Shown in pieces: positions 36,592 to 46,243 of a stretch of DNA of 64,000 nucleotides; within the stretch, counting starts at the first letter, position 1, and each line of letters opens with the position of its first letter. The stretch is from JBBIGV01 sp037447335. GTDB lineage: Bacteria; Bacteroidota; Ignavibacteria; Ignavibacteriales; Ignavibacteriaceae. The notes beneath the pieces are model-generated. The model ran no database searches, was not told where the DNA came from, and saw only the letters and a list, made by a program, of their open reading frames with translations. The stretch covers positions 27,362-91,361 of the forward strand of contig JBBIGV010000003.1 of assembly GCA_037447335.1 (NCBI GenBank). Direction: 5' to 3'. The position numbers were made by a program, and so were the translations under genes.

Positions 36592-37016
36592 AAACAAGTA
36601 AGAAATAAACAAATGGAAGGTTTGGATTTTGACAGACAAAAAATAATCGGGAATTACATAGTTGACTTCTTTTGTAAAGATTTGGGTTTTGTTGTTGAAA
36701 TAGATGGAAGCAGCCACGATGACAAAGTCGTATATGATAAAGAAAGAGATGAATTTATAAATTCATTTAATATAGATATAATTCATTACAAAGATGAAGA
36801 CATTAAAAATAATTTAAATGGAGTTGTTCAGCATCTTAAAGAATACATTTCACAGAGAAAACAAAAAATCGGAACACCCCGTCATTCTGACACCCCCCTG
36901 AAAAAGGGAATTACATACTCAACTCCACTAAAAAGGAGGGAAGGTTTAAAATATGATTCGGGCAATACAAATGCGCAGGGGAAGTATTCCCCTCTTATAG
37001 AGGGGCGAGGGGTGTT
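36424..37016 (+). mobile_element. 593-bp palindromic cassette carrying a DUF559 nuclease-like frame, inserted in mod
   Basis: The cassette is bounded by AACACCCC (36424-36431) and GGGGTGTT (37009-37016). A ~40-bp unit at the left end (36422-36462) recurs directly at 36871-36909, just after the DUF559 part. Hairpins CCCCTCT/AGAGGGG occur at 36444-36460 and again at 36989-37005. The DUF559 domain, related to Vsr/PD-(D/E)XK nucleases, spans about 36505-36850 and includes GLDFDRQKIIGNYIVDFFC and VVEIDGSSHDDK, the putative catalytic block. Frame is kept with both host halves. The original host residues at the junction cannot be restored from this window alone. Confidence 0.75.
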
Positions 37017-38667
37017 AAAAAACCTTCTAAGTCACCCCAACTTTCCCTCTCAACTTTCAGAATGGAAACAGCTTGGCTTCATCGCTGAAAACTTTATTGC
37101 AAATGATGTTGTTATTGAAGACCTTGAAGGTGAAAGACTAAACCCCAAATACCAGTTCCTTCCTGTTGATACAAAATTCTTCAAAGACCTTGAGCCGGAA
37201 ATCCTCTCACTTTTTGATAACCTTGATGAATCGCTTAACGGCTGGCTGATAAAAAGCGAAAACTACCAGGCACTTAATACTTTGCTGCCAAAGTTTAAAG
37301 AAAAAGTGCAGACGATTTACATTGACCCGCCGTATAATACTGGGAAAGATGAATTTATGTATAAAGATAAATTTCAAGATTCATCTTGGCTAACATTATT
37401 AGAAAATAGGCTACAATTGGGTAAAAGTCTTTTAAGTGATGAGGGTGTAATTTTTATTAGTATTGATGATCGAGAACACTCTTTTCTTAATAATGTTTTA
37501 GTAAATCTTTTTGGGAAAAGTAATTTCATTAACAATATAATTTGGCAAAAAAAATTTTCCCCACAGAATGACGCTAAATGGTTTTCTGATAATCATGATT
37601 TTATAATTTGTTACGCAAAGAATAAGGAAAAATGGAAGCCTACTCTTCTTTTTAGAACAGCTAAACAAAATGAAAGGTATGAAAATCCAGATGATGATGC
37701 TCGGGGTCCTTGGATGTCAAGTGGTTTAGATGTAAAAACATACTCTAAAGAATATGATTATCCTATAACAACGCCATCAGGGCGTGTAGTTTATCCACCA
37801 AAAGGAAGATGTTGGAGGTGTAGTAAAAGTAGATTTGAAGAATTAGTAAAAGATAATAGAATATGGTTTGGTAAAAATGGTTATAATGTTCCAAGAATAA
37901 AACGATTTTTATCCGAAGTTAAAGAAGGAACAACACCGTTGACAATTTGGCTTCATCAGGAAGTTGGACATAATCAAGAATCTATTCAAGAATTAAAAAA
38001 TCTTGGATTTGTCCATTCCTCACCAAAACCAGTAAGATTGTTGAAAAAAATTTTTCATATTGGAAGTCAAAAAAATTCAATCATACTTGATTTCTTTGCT
38101 GGTTCTGGAACCGCTGTCCAATCAGTTATGAATTTAAATTCTCAAGATAAAGGTAATAGAAAATTTATTATTGTGGATATGTCAGAAAATTTTGATGAAA
38201 TAATTGTTCCAAGGGCTAAAAAGATTGCTTTTAGCTTCAATTGGAGAGATGGTAAACCAAAGGAGATAAGTGGAATTGGTATATTTTTCAAATACTACGA
38301 ACTCGAGCAGTACGAAGGAACACTTGCAGGATGTAAATATGAGGACAGTGATTTGTTCTCTGTTCCCAACCGCTCACCATACCAGGAATATGTTTTCTTA
38401 AAGGACGAAAAACTACTCGATGCAATGGAGATAGATTACAAAAACAAAAAAGTAAATGTGGATTTGAGTAAGCTTTATGATAATATAGATATTGCAGAGA
38501 CACTTTCTAATTTAACAGGTAAATGGATAAAGCAAGTCAAACCTGCCTTGCCGTCAGGCAGGAGTCAAAAAGAAAAAGTCAAAAGTGTTTTGTTTGAAGA
38601 TGGAAGCGAAATTGATCTGGAGAATCTGGATTATAAGCTGATTAAACCATTAATTTGGTGGGAGTGA
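36613..38667 (+). CDS. mod: Type III-like site-specific DNA methyltransferase Mod (catalytic part, with N-terminal DUF559 remainder)
   Basis: This 684-residue frame reads from the second part of the DUF559 insertion (1-~85), across cassette repeats (~86-135), into Mod at LLSHPNFPSQLSEWKQLGF. DPPYNTG (motif IV) precedes DFFAGSGTAVQS (motif I), the order of beta-class N6-adenine or N4-cytosine methyltransferases. A central region between them (37370-38280) is more AT-rich than its flanks and probably holds a recently exchanged target recognition domain. The start at ATG 36613 is artificial, set by the amber codon 21 bp upstream; whether it is used is unknown. Confidence 0.85.
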   Translation: MEGLDFDRQKIIGNYIVDFFCKDLGFVVEIDGSSHDDKVVYDKERDEFINSFNIDIIHYKDEDIKNNLNGVVQHLKEYISQRKQKIGTPRHSDTPLKKGITYSTPLKRREGLKYDSGNTNAQGKYSPLIEGRGVLKNLLSHPNFPSQLSEWKQLGFIAENFIANDVVIEDLEGERLNPKYQFLPVDTKFFKDLEPEILSLFDNLDESLNGWLIKSENYQALNTLLPKFKEKVQTIYIDPPYNTGKDEFMYKDKFQDSSWLTLLENRLQLGKSLLSDEGVIFISIDDREHSFLNNVLVNLFGKSNFINNIIWQKKFSPQNDAKWFSDNHDFIICYAKNKEKWKPTLLFRTAKQNERYENPDDDARGPWMSSGLDVKTYSKEYDYPITTPSGRVVYPPKGRCWRCSKSRFEELVKDNRIWFGKNGYNVPRIKRFLSEVKEGTTPLTIWLHQEVGHNQESIQELKNLGFVHSSPKPVRLLKKIFHIGSQKNSIILDFFAGSGTAVQSVMNLNSQDKGNRKFIIVDMSENFDEIIVPRAKKIAFSFNWRDGKPKEISGIGIFFKYYELEQYEGTLAGCKYEDSDLFSVPNRSPYQEYVFLKDEKLLDAMEIDYKNKKVNVDLSKLYDNIDIAETLSNLTGKWIKQVKPALPSGRSQKEKVKSVLFEDGSEIDLENLDYKLIKPLIWWE
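38542..38562. repeat. 21-bp palindromic REP inside the 3' end of mod
   Basis: CCTGCC and GGCAGG arms with a central TTGCCGTCA form a GC-rich hairpin, translated as PALPSGR. It is flanked by AGTCAAA on both sides. It stands out from the AT-rich gene and lies between conserved segments GKWIKQ and FEDGSEIDLENLDYKL. This looks like a second in-frame palindrome insertion in the same gene. Confidence 0.55.
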
Positions 38668-38709
38668 ACTTAGTTTTATTCAATGATATTGAAAGAATAA
38701 GAGGTAAAA

Positions 38710-41415
38710 ATGTTTAATAAAACTTTAGAGCATCTGTTTCCAGATGGTGCCAACTGGATAAAAGTTGATTTGCATTTGCATTCACCTTTTGTGCATTCAT
38801 TTAAGCTTCCATCAGGAATAAACCTATCTTCTGATAAAGATATAAATAGATTAATTGATGAGTATGTAAAAAAGTTAAAAGAACAAGAGATAGAAATCTG
38901 TGCAATAACAGATTATCAGCAAATCAGAAAAGAATGGTTCGGTCCTTTTAAAAAAGCTGCTGCTGAAAATAACATTTTTGTCTTCCCCGGCGCTGAACTT
39001 TCTTTCACTTATGGTAAAGGGCTGCATATTTTATTGATATTTGAATATAAATCTGATGTTGAGACTATAAATCGATATATTCAATCATTACACAGAAATC
39101 CGCAGGAACCTTTAATCAATGCTGATAGAAGTCATATTGATATTCAATTAGAAAATAAAACGATTAGAGACGTTCTTATTGATATAAAAGAAAAGTTTGG
39201 AGCCTTAGTAATTTTTCCGCATCCGGAAGATAAAAATGGTTTGTTAAAGGAATTTCAACCTAAAGAAGCTGCTGAACTTCTGAAGTATGCAGATGCGATA
39301 GAATTTATAAGTGAGAACTCAAAAGAAAGACTAATCTCAACCGGAATTTTTGATAAAAAGAGTGTTGAAGAAAAGTTATCTATAATAGAAAATTCAGATC
39401 CTAAAAGTCTGGATGAAATTGGATGTAAAGTAAGAAATAATAAGAAAAGGTGTACCTATATAAAACTTAGCAATGCTTCTGTGAATGCTTTTCGAATTGC
39501 ATTTCAGGATCCAGTATTAAGAGTTAATAGTTATGATAAACCAGAAAGCACATTTGATAAAATTACATCAATAACTATTGAGGGCAGTAGCTTTTTAAAA
39601 GATGTACAATTTCAATTTAATAAGGAACTAAATTCATTAATTGGTGGCAGAGGTGTTGGTAAATCAGCGCTTATAGAATCCATTCGATACTGTTTGGATT
39701 TGCCCGCTTATTCTGAAGAATCATTCAGAGAGGAATTTATTCAAAATGTTGTTGGAAGCGGGGGGAAAATTAATTTGGTATTTGAGAAGACCTTCGGAAA
39801 TAAAGTTCAAACCTATAAAATTCAGCGAATCATTGGGAAACAACCAGTTGTTGAAGATAGAGACCTTAAACCCATTGAATTATATGAAGGAAAGCATCCT
39901 ATTTTAATCGGGCAGAAAGAATTATATCATTTATCATCTAATAAGGCATTTCAACTTAATCTTATAGATGAACTTATTGGTGATGAAATAAAAAAAGAAA
40001 CACAAAACTTTAAAAAACAAGTGATAAAGCTAGAAGAAAATGCTCGTCAATTGTTAAATCTTTACAGCAAAATATCTCAGAAAGAACAATATGAACAAGA
40101 GTTAAAAACACTTCTGGAACATATTAAAACTTTCGATAAGCTTGGTGTAGTTAAGAAGATGGAGCTAAATACAGCCTTAAATGATGATGATGATAGATTA
40201 AAAGGTGTAACAAATAAAATTTTCTCAGAAAGTAAAGTTGTAGAAAACAGTTTCGCACATTTGATTGAATTATTAGAAAATTCAAAGACATCTTTATTAA
40301 AAGCTAAAAGCTCTGAAAAGAAAATTCTAATAGAGGCATCAAAAATAGTTGAAGAACTAAAAAAGGAAGTACTAAAGAAACAAGAAGAATTGAGCGGCAT
40401 ATTAAAAACCTATTCTAAGCAATTGAATGATGTATTAGCAAATTGGGATAACACAAAAGTTAAATATGATCATGAAATTTCTATTATAAAGAGGCAACTT
40501 TCAGAACAAGGACTTTCACCTGATAAATATGAGAATTTAAATAAACAAAAAAATCGACTTGAACCACTGTTAAAAGAATTTTCCAAATTGGAAGAACAAA
40601 TAAATGGATTATTTAGGGATAGAGTGAAATTCAAAAAAGAATTACAAGACAGTCGCCATCAAATGTTTAATGTAAGAAAGAGAATGGTTGACCAAATAAA
40701 TAAAAAGTTGTCTGGTAGAGTAAAATTAGAAGTAAGTTATGAAACTAATAAAGAAAAATTTAAAGAGGGATTTAGAAACATTACATACGGCTCAAAAGTA
40801 TCAGGTGGTGTTATTGATAGTATTATAGAGAAAGAGAATCTAACGGTTGATGGTTTATTACTTTCTGAAATAATTTCTTCAGGTAAAAGCAAATTGCAGG
40901 AAACATTTGGTTTGACAGAGGCAATGACAAATAAATTATTTGATTGGTTCCAGGATAAAGAAAAATTGTTTGAATTGGAAAAATTATTTCCTGAAGATAG
41001 AATATCTATATTTTTGAAAATTGATAATGACTATAAAGAGTTTGATAAATTATCAGCTGGGCAAAAAGCAACAGCACTTTTAATCTTATTGTTTACACAA
41101 GAAGATAGAATTTTAATAATAGATCAACCTGAAGAGGATCTTGATAACAGATTTATATTCGACGATGTTGTTTCCATTTTACGAAGTTTGAAGGGAAAAC
41201 GTCAAATAATACTTGCTACACATAACGCAAATATTCCCGTCTTGGGAGATTCTGAGCAAATTTTTGTTCTTGAAGCAGATAATGAAAAAGGTTGTGTATT
41301 AGCTAATGATGGTTCGATAGATAATAAATCTATAACCGAGAATATTAAAAATATTATGGAAGGCGGAGAAGAAGCATTCCGAATGAGAATTGAAAAATAT
41401 GGAGTTAAAATATGA
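38710..41415 (+). CDS. TrlF-like protein: PHP domain plus SMC-type AAA ATPase
   Basis: A 901-residue protein. The N-terminal PHP phosphoesterase-like domain has the metal-binding DLHLHSPF (about 20-27), CAITDYQQ, FPGAELSF and FPHPED. An ATPase of the SMC/RecF type follows, with Walker A IGGRGVGKSALIES (about 312-325), a long coiled coil (about 430-680), and the C-terminal signature LSAGQKATALLILLF and Walker B ILIIDQPEEDLDN. This matches the TrlF family often found in defence loci. It lies 42 bp after mod and overlaps the next gene by ATGA, so it is part of the same operon; it probably acts on nucleic acid or nucleotides during phage infection, which is inference. Confidence 0.8.
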   Translation: MFNKTLEHLFPDGANWIKVDLHLHSPFVHSFKLPSGINLSSDKDINRLIDEYVKKLKEQEIEICAITDYQQIRKEWFGPFKKAAAENNIFVFPGAELSFTYGKGLHILLIFEYKSDVETINRYIQSLHRNPQEPLINADRSHIDIQLENKTIRDVLIDIKEKFGALVIFPHPEDKNGLLKEFQPKEAAELLKYADAIEFISENSKERLISTGIFDKKSVEEKLSIIENSDPKSLDEIGCKVRNNKKRCTYIKLSNASVNAFRIAFQDPVLRVNSYDKPESTFDKITSITIEGSSFLKDVQFQFNKELNSLIGGRGVGKSALIESIRYCLDLPAYSEESFREEFIQNVVGSGGKINLVFEKTFGNKVQTYKIQRIIGKQPVVEDRDLKPIELYEGKHPILIGQKELYHLSSNKAFQLNLIDELIGDEIKKETQNFKKQVIKLEENARQLLNLYSKISQKEQYEQELKTLLEHIKTFDKLGVVKKMELNTALNDDDDRLKGVTNKIFSESKVVENSFAHLIELLENSKTSLLKAKSSEKKILIEASKIVEELKKEVLKKQEELSGILKTYSKQLNDVLANWDNTKVKYDHEISIIKRQLSEQGLSPDKYENLNKQKNRLEPLLKEFSKLEEQINGLFRDRVKFKKELQDSRHQMFNVRKRMVDQINKKLSGRVKLEVSYETNKEKFKEGFRNITYGSKVSGGVIDSIIEKENLTVDGLLLSEIISSGKSKLQETFGLTEAMTNKLFDWFQDKEKLFELEKLFPEDRISIFLKIDNDYKEFDKLSAGQKATALLILLFTQEDRILIIDQPEEDLDNRFIFDDVVSILRSLKGKRQIILATHNANIPVLGDSEQIFVLEADNEKGCVLANDGSIDNKSITENIKNIMEGGEEAFRMRIEKYGVKI

Positions 41416-42575
41416 CAGAATTAGAATTGAAGGAATTAATCAGCAAGGGAGAAGGATTTCACTTAGAGTTTAAAGAAGAAACAGTCTCAAATGAGACTAT
41501 TAAAAAAACTATAGTTTGTTTTGCAAATACGAACGGTGGTAAAATACTTATTGGTGTAAACAACGATGGAACTATAGTTGGAGTTACAAATCCTGATGCA
41601 AAGATGCTTAACATCGAAAATTTAGCTTATAACAATTGCGAACCCCCAATAACAATACTTCAAGAAACAGTTGTTTCAGAAGGTAAAACGGTTATTGTTG
41701 TAAATATTCCAAAAGGTTCCCAAAGACCATACAGAACAAATGATGGTAAATACTATATACGTTCAACCAATCGTTGCAGAGATGCATCAAGGGAGGAATT
41801 ATTAAGAATTTTTCAAAGTGCCGAAGCAATTAGCTATGATGAGCTTTCTATTAATAGAGCTTCAATAAATGATTTATCATTAAACTCTTTTGTGACATTT
41901 CTTAGAGAAAAACTTCAAATTAAAATTGAAGAAACAGATTCTGATGAAATACAAACATATCTAATGAATCTTAATTTAGTAAATAAAGATAAAATTCCGA
42001 CAATTACAGGTTTATTATTCTTTGGAAAGAATCCACAAAGATTTTTAACTGAAGCAAGGATAATATGTGGCAATATTGATGATATAGATTTAGCAACGCC
42101 TCCCTCAGATAGAAAAGAAATTTTGGGAACAATTCCCGAAATGATAGAAAATACAGAAAAATTTTTAAAGCTTCATTTAAAACAAAGGCATATCATTCAG
42201 GGCTTTAAACCTGAAGTTGAATTTGAGTTGCCCATTGTTGCAATCAGAGAAGCAATCGTTAATGCAATAGCTCACAGAGATTATACTCTTAATTCTGCGA
42301 TAAGAATAATTATATATACAAATAGAATAGAAATTAGAAGCCCTGGTAAATTACCTAATACAGTAACTTTAGAAAGTATGAAGATAGGTACACATTACTT
42401 GAGGAATTCACATATTTATTCTATGTTACTAAAATTGGGTTTTGTTACTGATTTTGGTAGTGGAGTTAGTAGAATGATTAAAGTGATTAAATCTCATACA
42501 GATATGGATGTGGAATTTAATTTAACAGAGTCTGAATTTACTGTTATTATACCCAGACCTCTTAAAAAAACTTAA
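41412..42575 (+). CDS. AlbA_2/Schlafen-type domain protein with divergent GHKL-like C-terminus
   Basis: A 387-residue protein. An AlbA_2 domain is at the N-terminus (EGFHLEFKEETVSNETIKKT, then FANTNGGKILIGVNNDG). The C-terminal ATP-binding-like part (VAIREAIVNAIAHRDYTLNS, then RIEIRSPGKLPN) is typical of the 'ATP-binding protein, AlbA_2/HATPase_c_4' group. Such proteins act as regulators or as RNA/DNA-binding defence components; the target is unknown. It is tightly packed between the TrlF-like and Res genes (4-bp overlap, 3-bp gap). Confidence 0.8.
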   Translation: MTELELKELISKGEGFHLEFKEETVSNETIKKTIVCFANTNGGKILIGVNNDGTIVGVTNPDAKMLNIENLAYNNCEPPITILQETVVSEGKTVIVVNIPKGSQRPYRTNDGKYYIRSTNRCRDASREELLRIFQSAEAISYDELSINRASINDLSLNSFVTFLREKLQIKIEETDSDEIQTYLMNLNLVNKDKIPTITGLLFFGKNPQRFLTEARIICGNIDDIDLATPPSDRKEILGTIPEMIENTEKFLKLHLKQRHIIQGFKPEVEFELPIVAIREAIVNAIAHRDYTLNSAIRIIIYTNRIEIRSPGKLPNTVTLESMKIGTHYLRNSHIYSMLLKLGFVTDFGSGVSRMIKVIKSHTDMDVEFNLTESEFTVIIPRPLKKT

Positions 42576-42578
42576 ATT

Positions 42579-45515
42579 ATGAATCTCATCCTCCAAAACA
42601 TAATAGAAGACATTTCAAAAGATTCTCTTCCTGTTCAATGGCAGAACTTTGAGTTAAAGAGATTTTCATTAAATAAATCTCTGTTTGAATTTCAGGAGAA
42701 ATCTCTCGAAAATGCTGTCAAAGCAATGTGGCTGTTTTTTGAAAAGCTTAATGGGGAGAAAAAAGAATTATATAATCAATACAAGACTAACGGGCTTTCA
42801 GAGAATTTTGATTACGATTTAACAAAACGGGAGGGGAAGAAAACATCAAAATATTTGTTTGAGTATGAAAACAATTACCCGGTGATTGATAACAAAATCT
42901 CATTCGAACATTTCATAAACCGGATGAGTTTCTGGATGGCTACCGGTTCTGGAAAAACACTTGTAATTGTAAAGTTAATTGAAATACTTGGTAGATTAAT
43001 TATAGAAAAACAAATTCCTCAGAAAGATATTTTATTTCTTGCACACCGAGAAGATCTGCTTGATCAGTTCAAATTGCACATTGATGAATATAATTCATTT
43101 AACTTCTCAACAAGGATTAACCTCAAAAACCTGAAAGAATATAATCAGGTGAAGAGAGAATCATCACTTTTTGCTAATAATGAAACAACTGTTTTCTATT
43201 ACAAATCAGATTTATTTTCTGATGAAACAAAAGAAAAGCAAATAAACTTTAGGAATTATGATAATAACGGTAATTGGTATATACTTTTAGATGAAGCTCA
43301 TAAAGGAGACAGAGAAGAAAGTATCCGCCAGGTTATGTTTTCAATCCTTTCCAGAAATGGTTTTTTATTCAATTTCTCTGCAACGTTTACTGATCCGCGG
43401 GATTATGCAACTTGTGTCTTTAACTTTAACCTCGCAAAATATGTTGAAGAAGGATATGGAAAACATATTTATGTATCAGAGGCAGATATTTCTGCTTTCC
43501 GGGATGATGATGACTTTTCAGATATTGATAAACAAAAAATTGTACTAAAGAACTTGATTCTCTTAACCGCACTTCATAAAAGTAAAAAACTGATACGGCA
43601 AGTAAATACTTCATTATTTCATCTGCCAATGCTCTTAACATTGGTTAATTCAGTTAACACCGAAGATTCAGATTTGCAATTATTTTTTATTGAGATTGAG
43701 AAAATTGCTTCCGGAAAATTTAACAAGAGATTGTTTGAAGATGCTAAAAAGGAAATTATAAAGGAATTTAATGGTGAGTTCAGATATTTATTTGAAGAAG
43801 ATTTAAAAGTAACACTGGACAATGGTTTAATTGATAGTCTTACTTATAAAGATATCTGTGAAAAAATCTTTCATTCAAAATCATCAGGTAAGATTGAAGT
43901 ATTAAAAATTCCTGGCAACCGAAGTGAACTTATTTTCAAACTAACCACAGCCGATAGTCCGTTTGCTTTAATTAAGATTGGCGATATTTCGAATTGGTTA
44001 AAAGAAAAACTAACCGGATATGAGATAAATGAAAGCTTTGATAACGAGAGTTATTTTAAGAAACTGAATGAAGATGATTCTTCAATAAATATTCTTATGG
44101 GTTCCAGAACATTTTATGAAGGTTGGGATTCAAACCGTCCAAATATTGTTTTGTTTATAAATATTGGAGTTGGAACTGATGCAAAGAAATTTGTTCTTCA
44201 ATCAATTGGCAGAGGTGTGCGTATTGAGCCCCTCAAGAACAAAAGAAAAAGATTGTTAAATCTTATTAATTCACAGGAAATAAATTTTGAAAATCATCCG
44301 TCAAATAAAGATATACTTCCCATTGAATCTCTCTACATTTTTGGAACAAGAGCCGGTAATCTTAAAGAAATAATAAAAACACTTAAAGAAGAAAAAGATG
44401 AAATTGAAATCGGCGGCCTATTTGAAATAAATAAAGAGATTGAGGGAAAAGTATTATTGATTCCTCAATATAAAAACACTGAAAAACTTTATGCTGAAGA
44501 TAGTGCTGTTTCAAAATATGATCTTAGCCAGGAAGACTACCTATTGACAAAAAGATATTTTGAATTTATCTTTCCTAGAATTGCTGTTTCAAAATACGAA
44601 GTCAATCTCAATAGTCTTGTTTTGTTAACTGAATCATTAAATAAACCTGATGAATATTTCTCTTTTGATCATAATGGAAGTTATTATCAGCCCGAAATTC
44701 AACTCAATCGTCTTTCAAAATATTTTGAAATTAAAACAAGGGAGCTTGAAAGATTCAAGTTCCTTGAGAATGAAATAGTTCATTTTAAGAAGATAAGAGT
44801 AAACACTAAAGAAAAATTGTATGAACTGAGAGAAAAGATTGAGAGAGTAAAAAATTATAAGGATAAAAACAGAGTTTTAGAACAATTAAAGATTGATTTC
44901 AACGCTCACAAGGATTTAGACAATTATACTCTGGCTGTTCAAAAAACAGAGAAAGATTACCAAAAAGAAGAAGAGATTACTTTCAACGGTAAAATGATTA
45001 AAATCAAATACGCTCATCATCATTATTACATTCCTATAATAGTTTCAGACTCTGAAAAATTAAGCTATCTAACTCACGTAATTAAAGTACCCAGCGAAGT
45101 CAGGTTTTTAGAAAATCTTGAAAGATATCTTCAAAAAGATGATAATAATTTTAAACAATATGATTGGTGGATGTTCAGCAAATTAGATGAATCACTTGAT
45201 GATATTTACATACCATATTATAATCCCAAGGAAAACACTATCTCCAGGTACAAACCTGACTTTATCTTTTGGCTGCAAAAAGGGAATGAATACAAAATTA
45301 TTTTTATTGATCCGAAAGGGACTGAGTTTACCGCTTATCAGCATAAAGTTGATGGATTTAAAAGAGTATTCGAAAACAAACAATCACTTCATCAGGAATT
45401 ATCTGTAACGGTTGAGTTGAAATTGTTTACCAAAGATAATGCAAAAGTTCCACAAGGATATAGGGATAATTGGGTTGATAGTGTTGATGGCTTATTCACT
45501 GTTACTAAGAGATGA
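42579..45515 (+). CDS. res: Type III restriction endonuclease Res subunit (DEAD/DEAH helicase-nuclease)
   Basis: A 978-residue protein. Helicase motifs run in order: Walker A FWMATGSGKTLVIV (about 112-125), DEAH box LLDEAHKGDRE, motif III FSATFTDP, and motif VI QSIGRGVRIEP. The C-terminus carries a PD-(D/E)XK-like site: KPDFIFWLQKGNEYKIIFID followed by PKG. With Mod it would form a type III complex that translocates and cleaves unmodified DNA. No stops or frameshifts are seen, so the nuclease side is intact while mod is interrupted. That is a potentially hazardous state unless Mod is still made. Confidence 0.9.
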   Translation: MNLILQNIIEDISKDSLPVQWQNFELKRFSLNKSLFEFQEKSLENAVKAMWLFFEKLNGEKKELYNQYKTNGLSENFDYDLTKREGKKTSKYLFEYENNYPVIDNKISFEHFINRMSFWMATGSGKTLVIVKLIEILGRLIIEKQIPQKDILFLAHREDLLDQFKLHIDEYNSFNFSTRINLKNLKEYNQVKRESSLFANNETTVFYYKSDLFSDETKEKQINFRNYDNNGNWYILLDEAHKGDREESIRQVMFSILSRNGFLFNFSATFTDPRDYATCVFNFNLAKYVEEGYGKHIYVSEADISAFRDDDDFSDIDKQKIVLKNLILLTALHKSKKLIRQVNTSLFHLPMLLTLVNSVNTEDSDLQLFFIEIEKIASGKFNKRLFEDAKKEIIKEFNGEFRYLFEEDLKVTLDNGLIDSLTYKDICEKIFHSKSSGKIEVLKIPGNRSELIFKLTTADSPFALIKIGDISNWLKEKLTGYEINESFDNESYFKKLNEDDSSINILMGSRTFYEGWDSNRPNIVLFINIGVGTDAKKFVLQSIGRGVRIEPLKNKRKRLLNLINSQEINFENHPSNKDILPIESLYIFGTRAGNLKEIIKTLKEEKDEIEIGGLFEINKEIEGKVLLIPQYKNTEKLYAEDSAVSKYDLSQEDYLLTKRYFEFIFPRIAVSKYEVNLNSLVLLTESLNKPDEYFSFDHNGSYYQPEIQLNRLSKYFEIKTRELERFKFLENEIVHFKKIRVNTKEKLYELREKIERVKNYKDKNRVLEQLKIDFNAHKDLDNYTLAVQKTEKDYQKEEEITFNGKMIKIKYAHHHYYIPIIVSDSEKLSYLTHVIKVPSEVRFLENLERYLQKDDNNFKQYDWWMFSKLDESLDDIYIPYYNPKENTISRYKPDFIFWLQKGNEYKIIFIDPKGTEFTAYQHKVDGFKRVFENKQSLHQELSVTVELKLFTKDNAKVPQGYRDNWVDSVDGLFTVTKR

Positions 45516-45565
45516 TTTTATTATTTATGCAATTGTTACATTATTGAATTTAAAATTGTACTGAA

Positions 45566-46243
45566 ATGAATAACTGGGACGGAATAATATCGCTGCTTAT
45601 TGCGTGCATGGAATTTCTCCTGCTTGCAAACCTGATGTTCTTTTCTGAAAAGAACAAAACGAACGTGATTGCTATGTTCACTATTCTTGTGCTTGCTCTA
45701 TATCAATCTTTTGAATATGCTATATGCGGATTGGAATATAATTCCTCGTTTATGGCTTACCTCGCTTTTGCGGATATTTCACTACTGCCGCCGCTTAATT
45801 TGATACTTGTATTATCTCTTTTATTCAGAATAAATAAAAAGTTTTATTTGCTTTTTCTGCCGGCGGCATTTTTTATAATTTATTATGCAGTTGTGATTGA
45901 ACAATTTGAAGTTGTAAGATGCACTGTGGTATATGCAACGTATAATTATCCGCTTGGTGATTTGTATGGTTTCTTCTATTATATGCCTATTCTTATTTCT
46001 TTTTTAATTCTTTTAAAAAAGAGAGAAGCTCTTGACAAAAAACAATTTTACAGATTGTTAATTGCTCACCTGTTTATAACTATACCTGTTGCTGTCGGAT
46101 TTACCCTGCTGTATCTCGGCTTTCCGACTTTGATTGCAAGTATGGAAAGTATACTCTGCAAGTTTGCATTCGGTTATGCAATTTGTCTTGCTCTGTTTAT
46201 TCTTAATAACAAATCAGGAACAGATGAACGAAACCATACTTAA
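45566..46243 (+). CDS. Multi-pass membrane protein of unknown function
   Basis: A 225-residue protein with about seven hydrophobic segments (first IISLLIACMEFLLLANLMFF, last FAFGYAICLALFIL). The layout resembles 7TM sensor-like N-terminal domains, but there is no cytoplasmic output domain. The next gene overlaps its 3' end by 20 bp, so the two are probably co-translated and may work together. Not recognised. Confidence 0.7.
   Translation: MNNWDGIISLLIACMEFLLLANLMFFSEKNKTNVIAMFTILVLALYQSFEYAICGLEYNSSFMAYLAFADISLLPPLNLILVLSLLFRINKKFYLLFLPAAFFIIYYAVVIEQFEVVRCTVVYATYNYPLGDLYGFFYYMPILISFLILLKKREALDKKQFYRLLIAHLFITIPVAVGFTLLYLGFPTLIASMESILCKFAFGYAICLALFILNNKSGTDERNHT

Noticed and set aside
36424..37016. 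Intein in Mod
   Set aside because: No Hint-type splicing motifs: no Cys/Ser at the left junction, no His-Asn at the right. The insert is repeat sequence plus DUF559.
35361..45515. Integrated prophage or integrative element around the restriction operon
   Set aside because: No integrase, phage structural gene or flanking tRNA/att duplication was found; only a MITE-like element on the left side.
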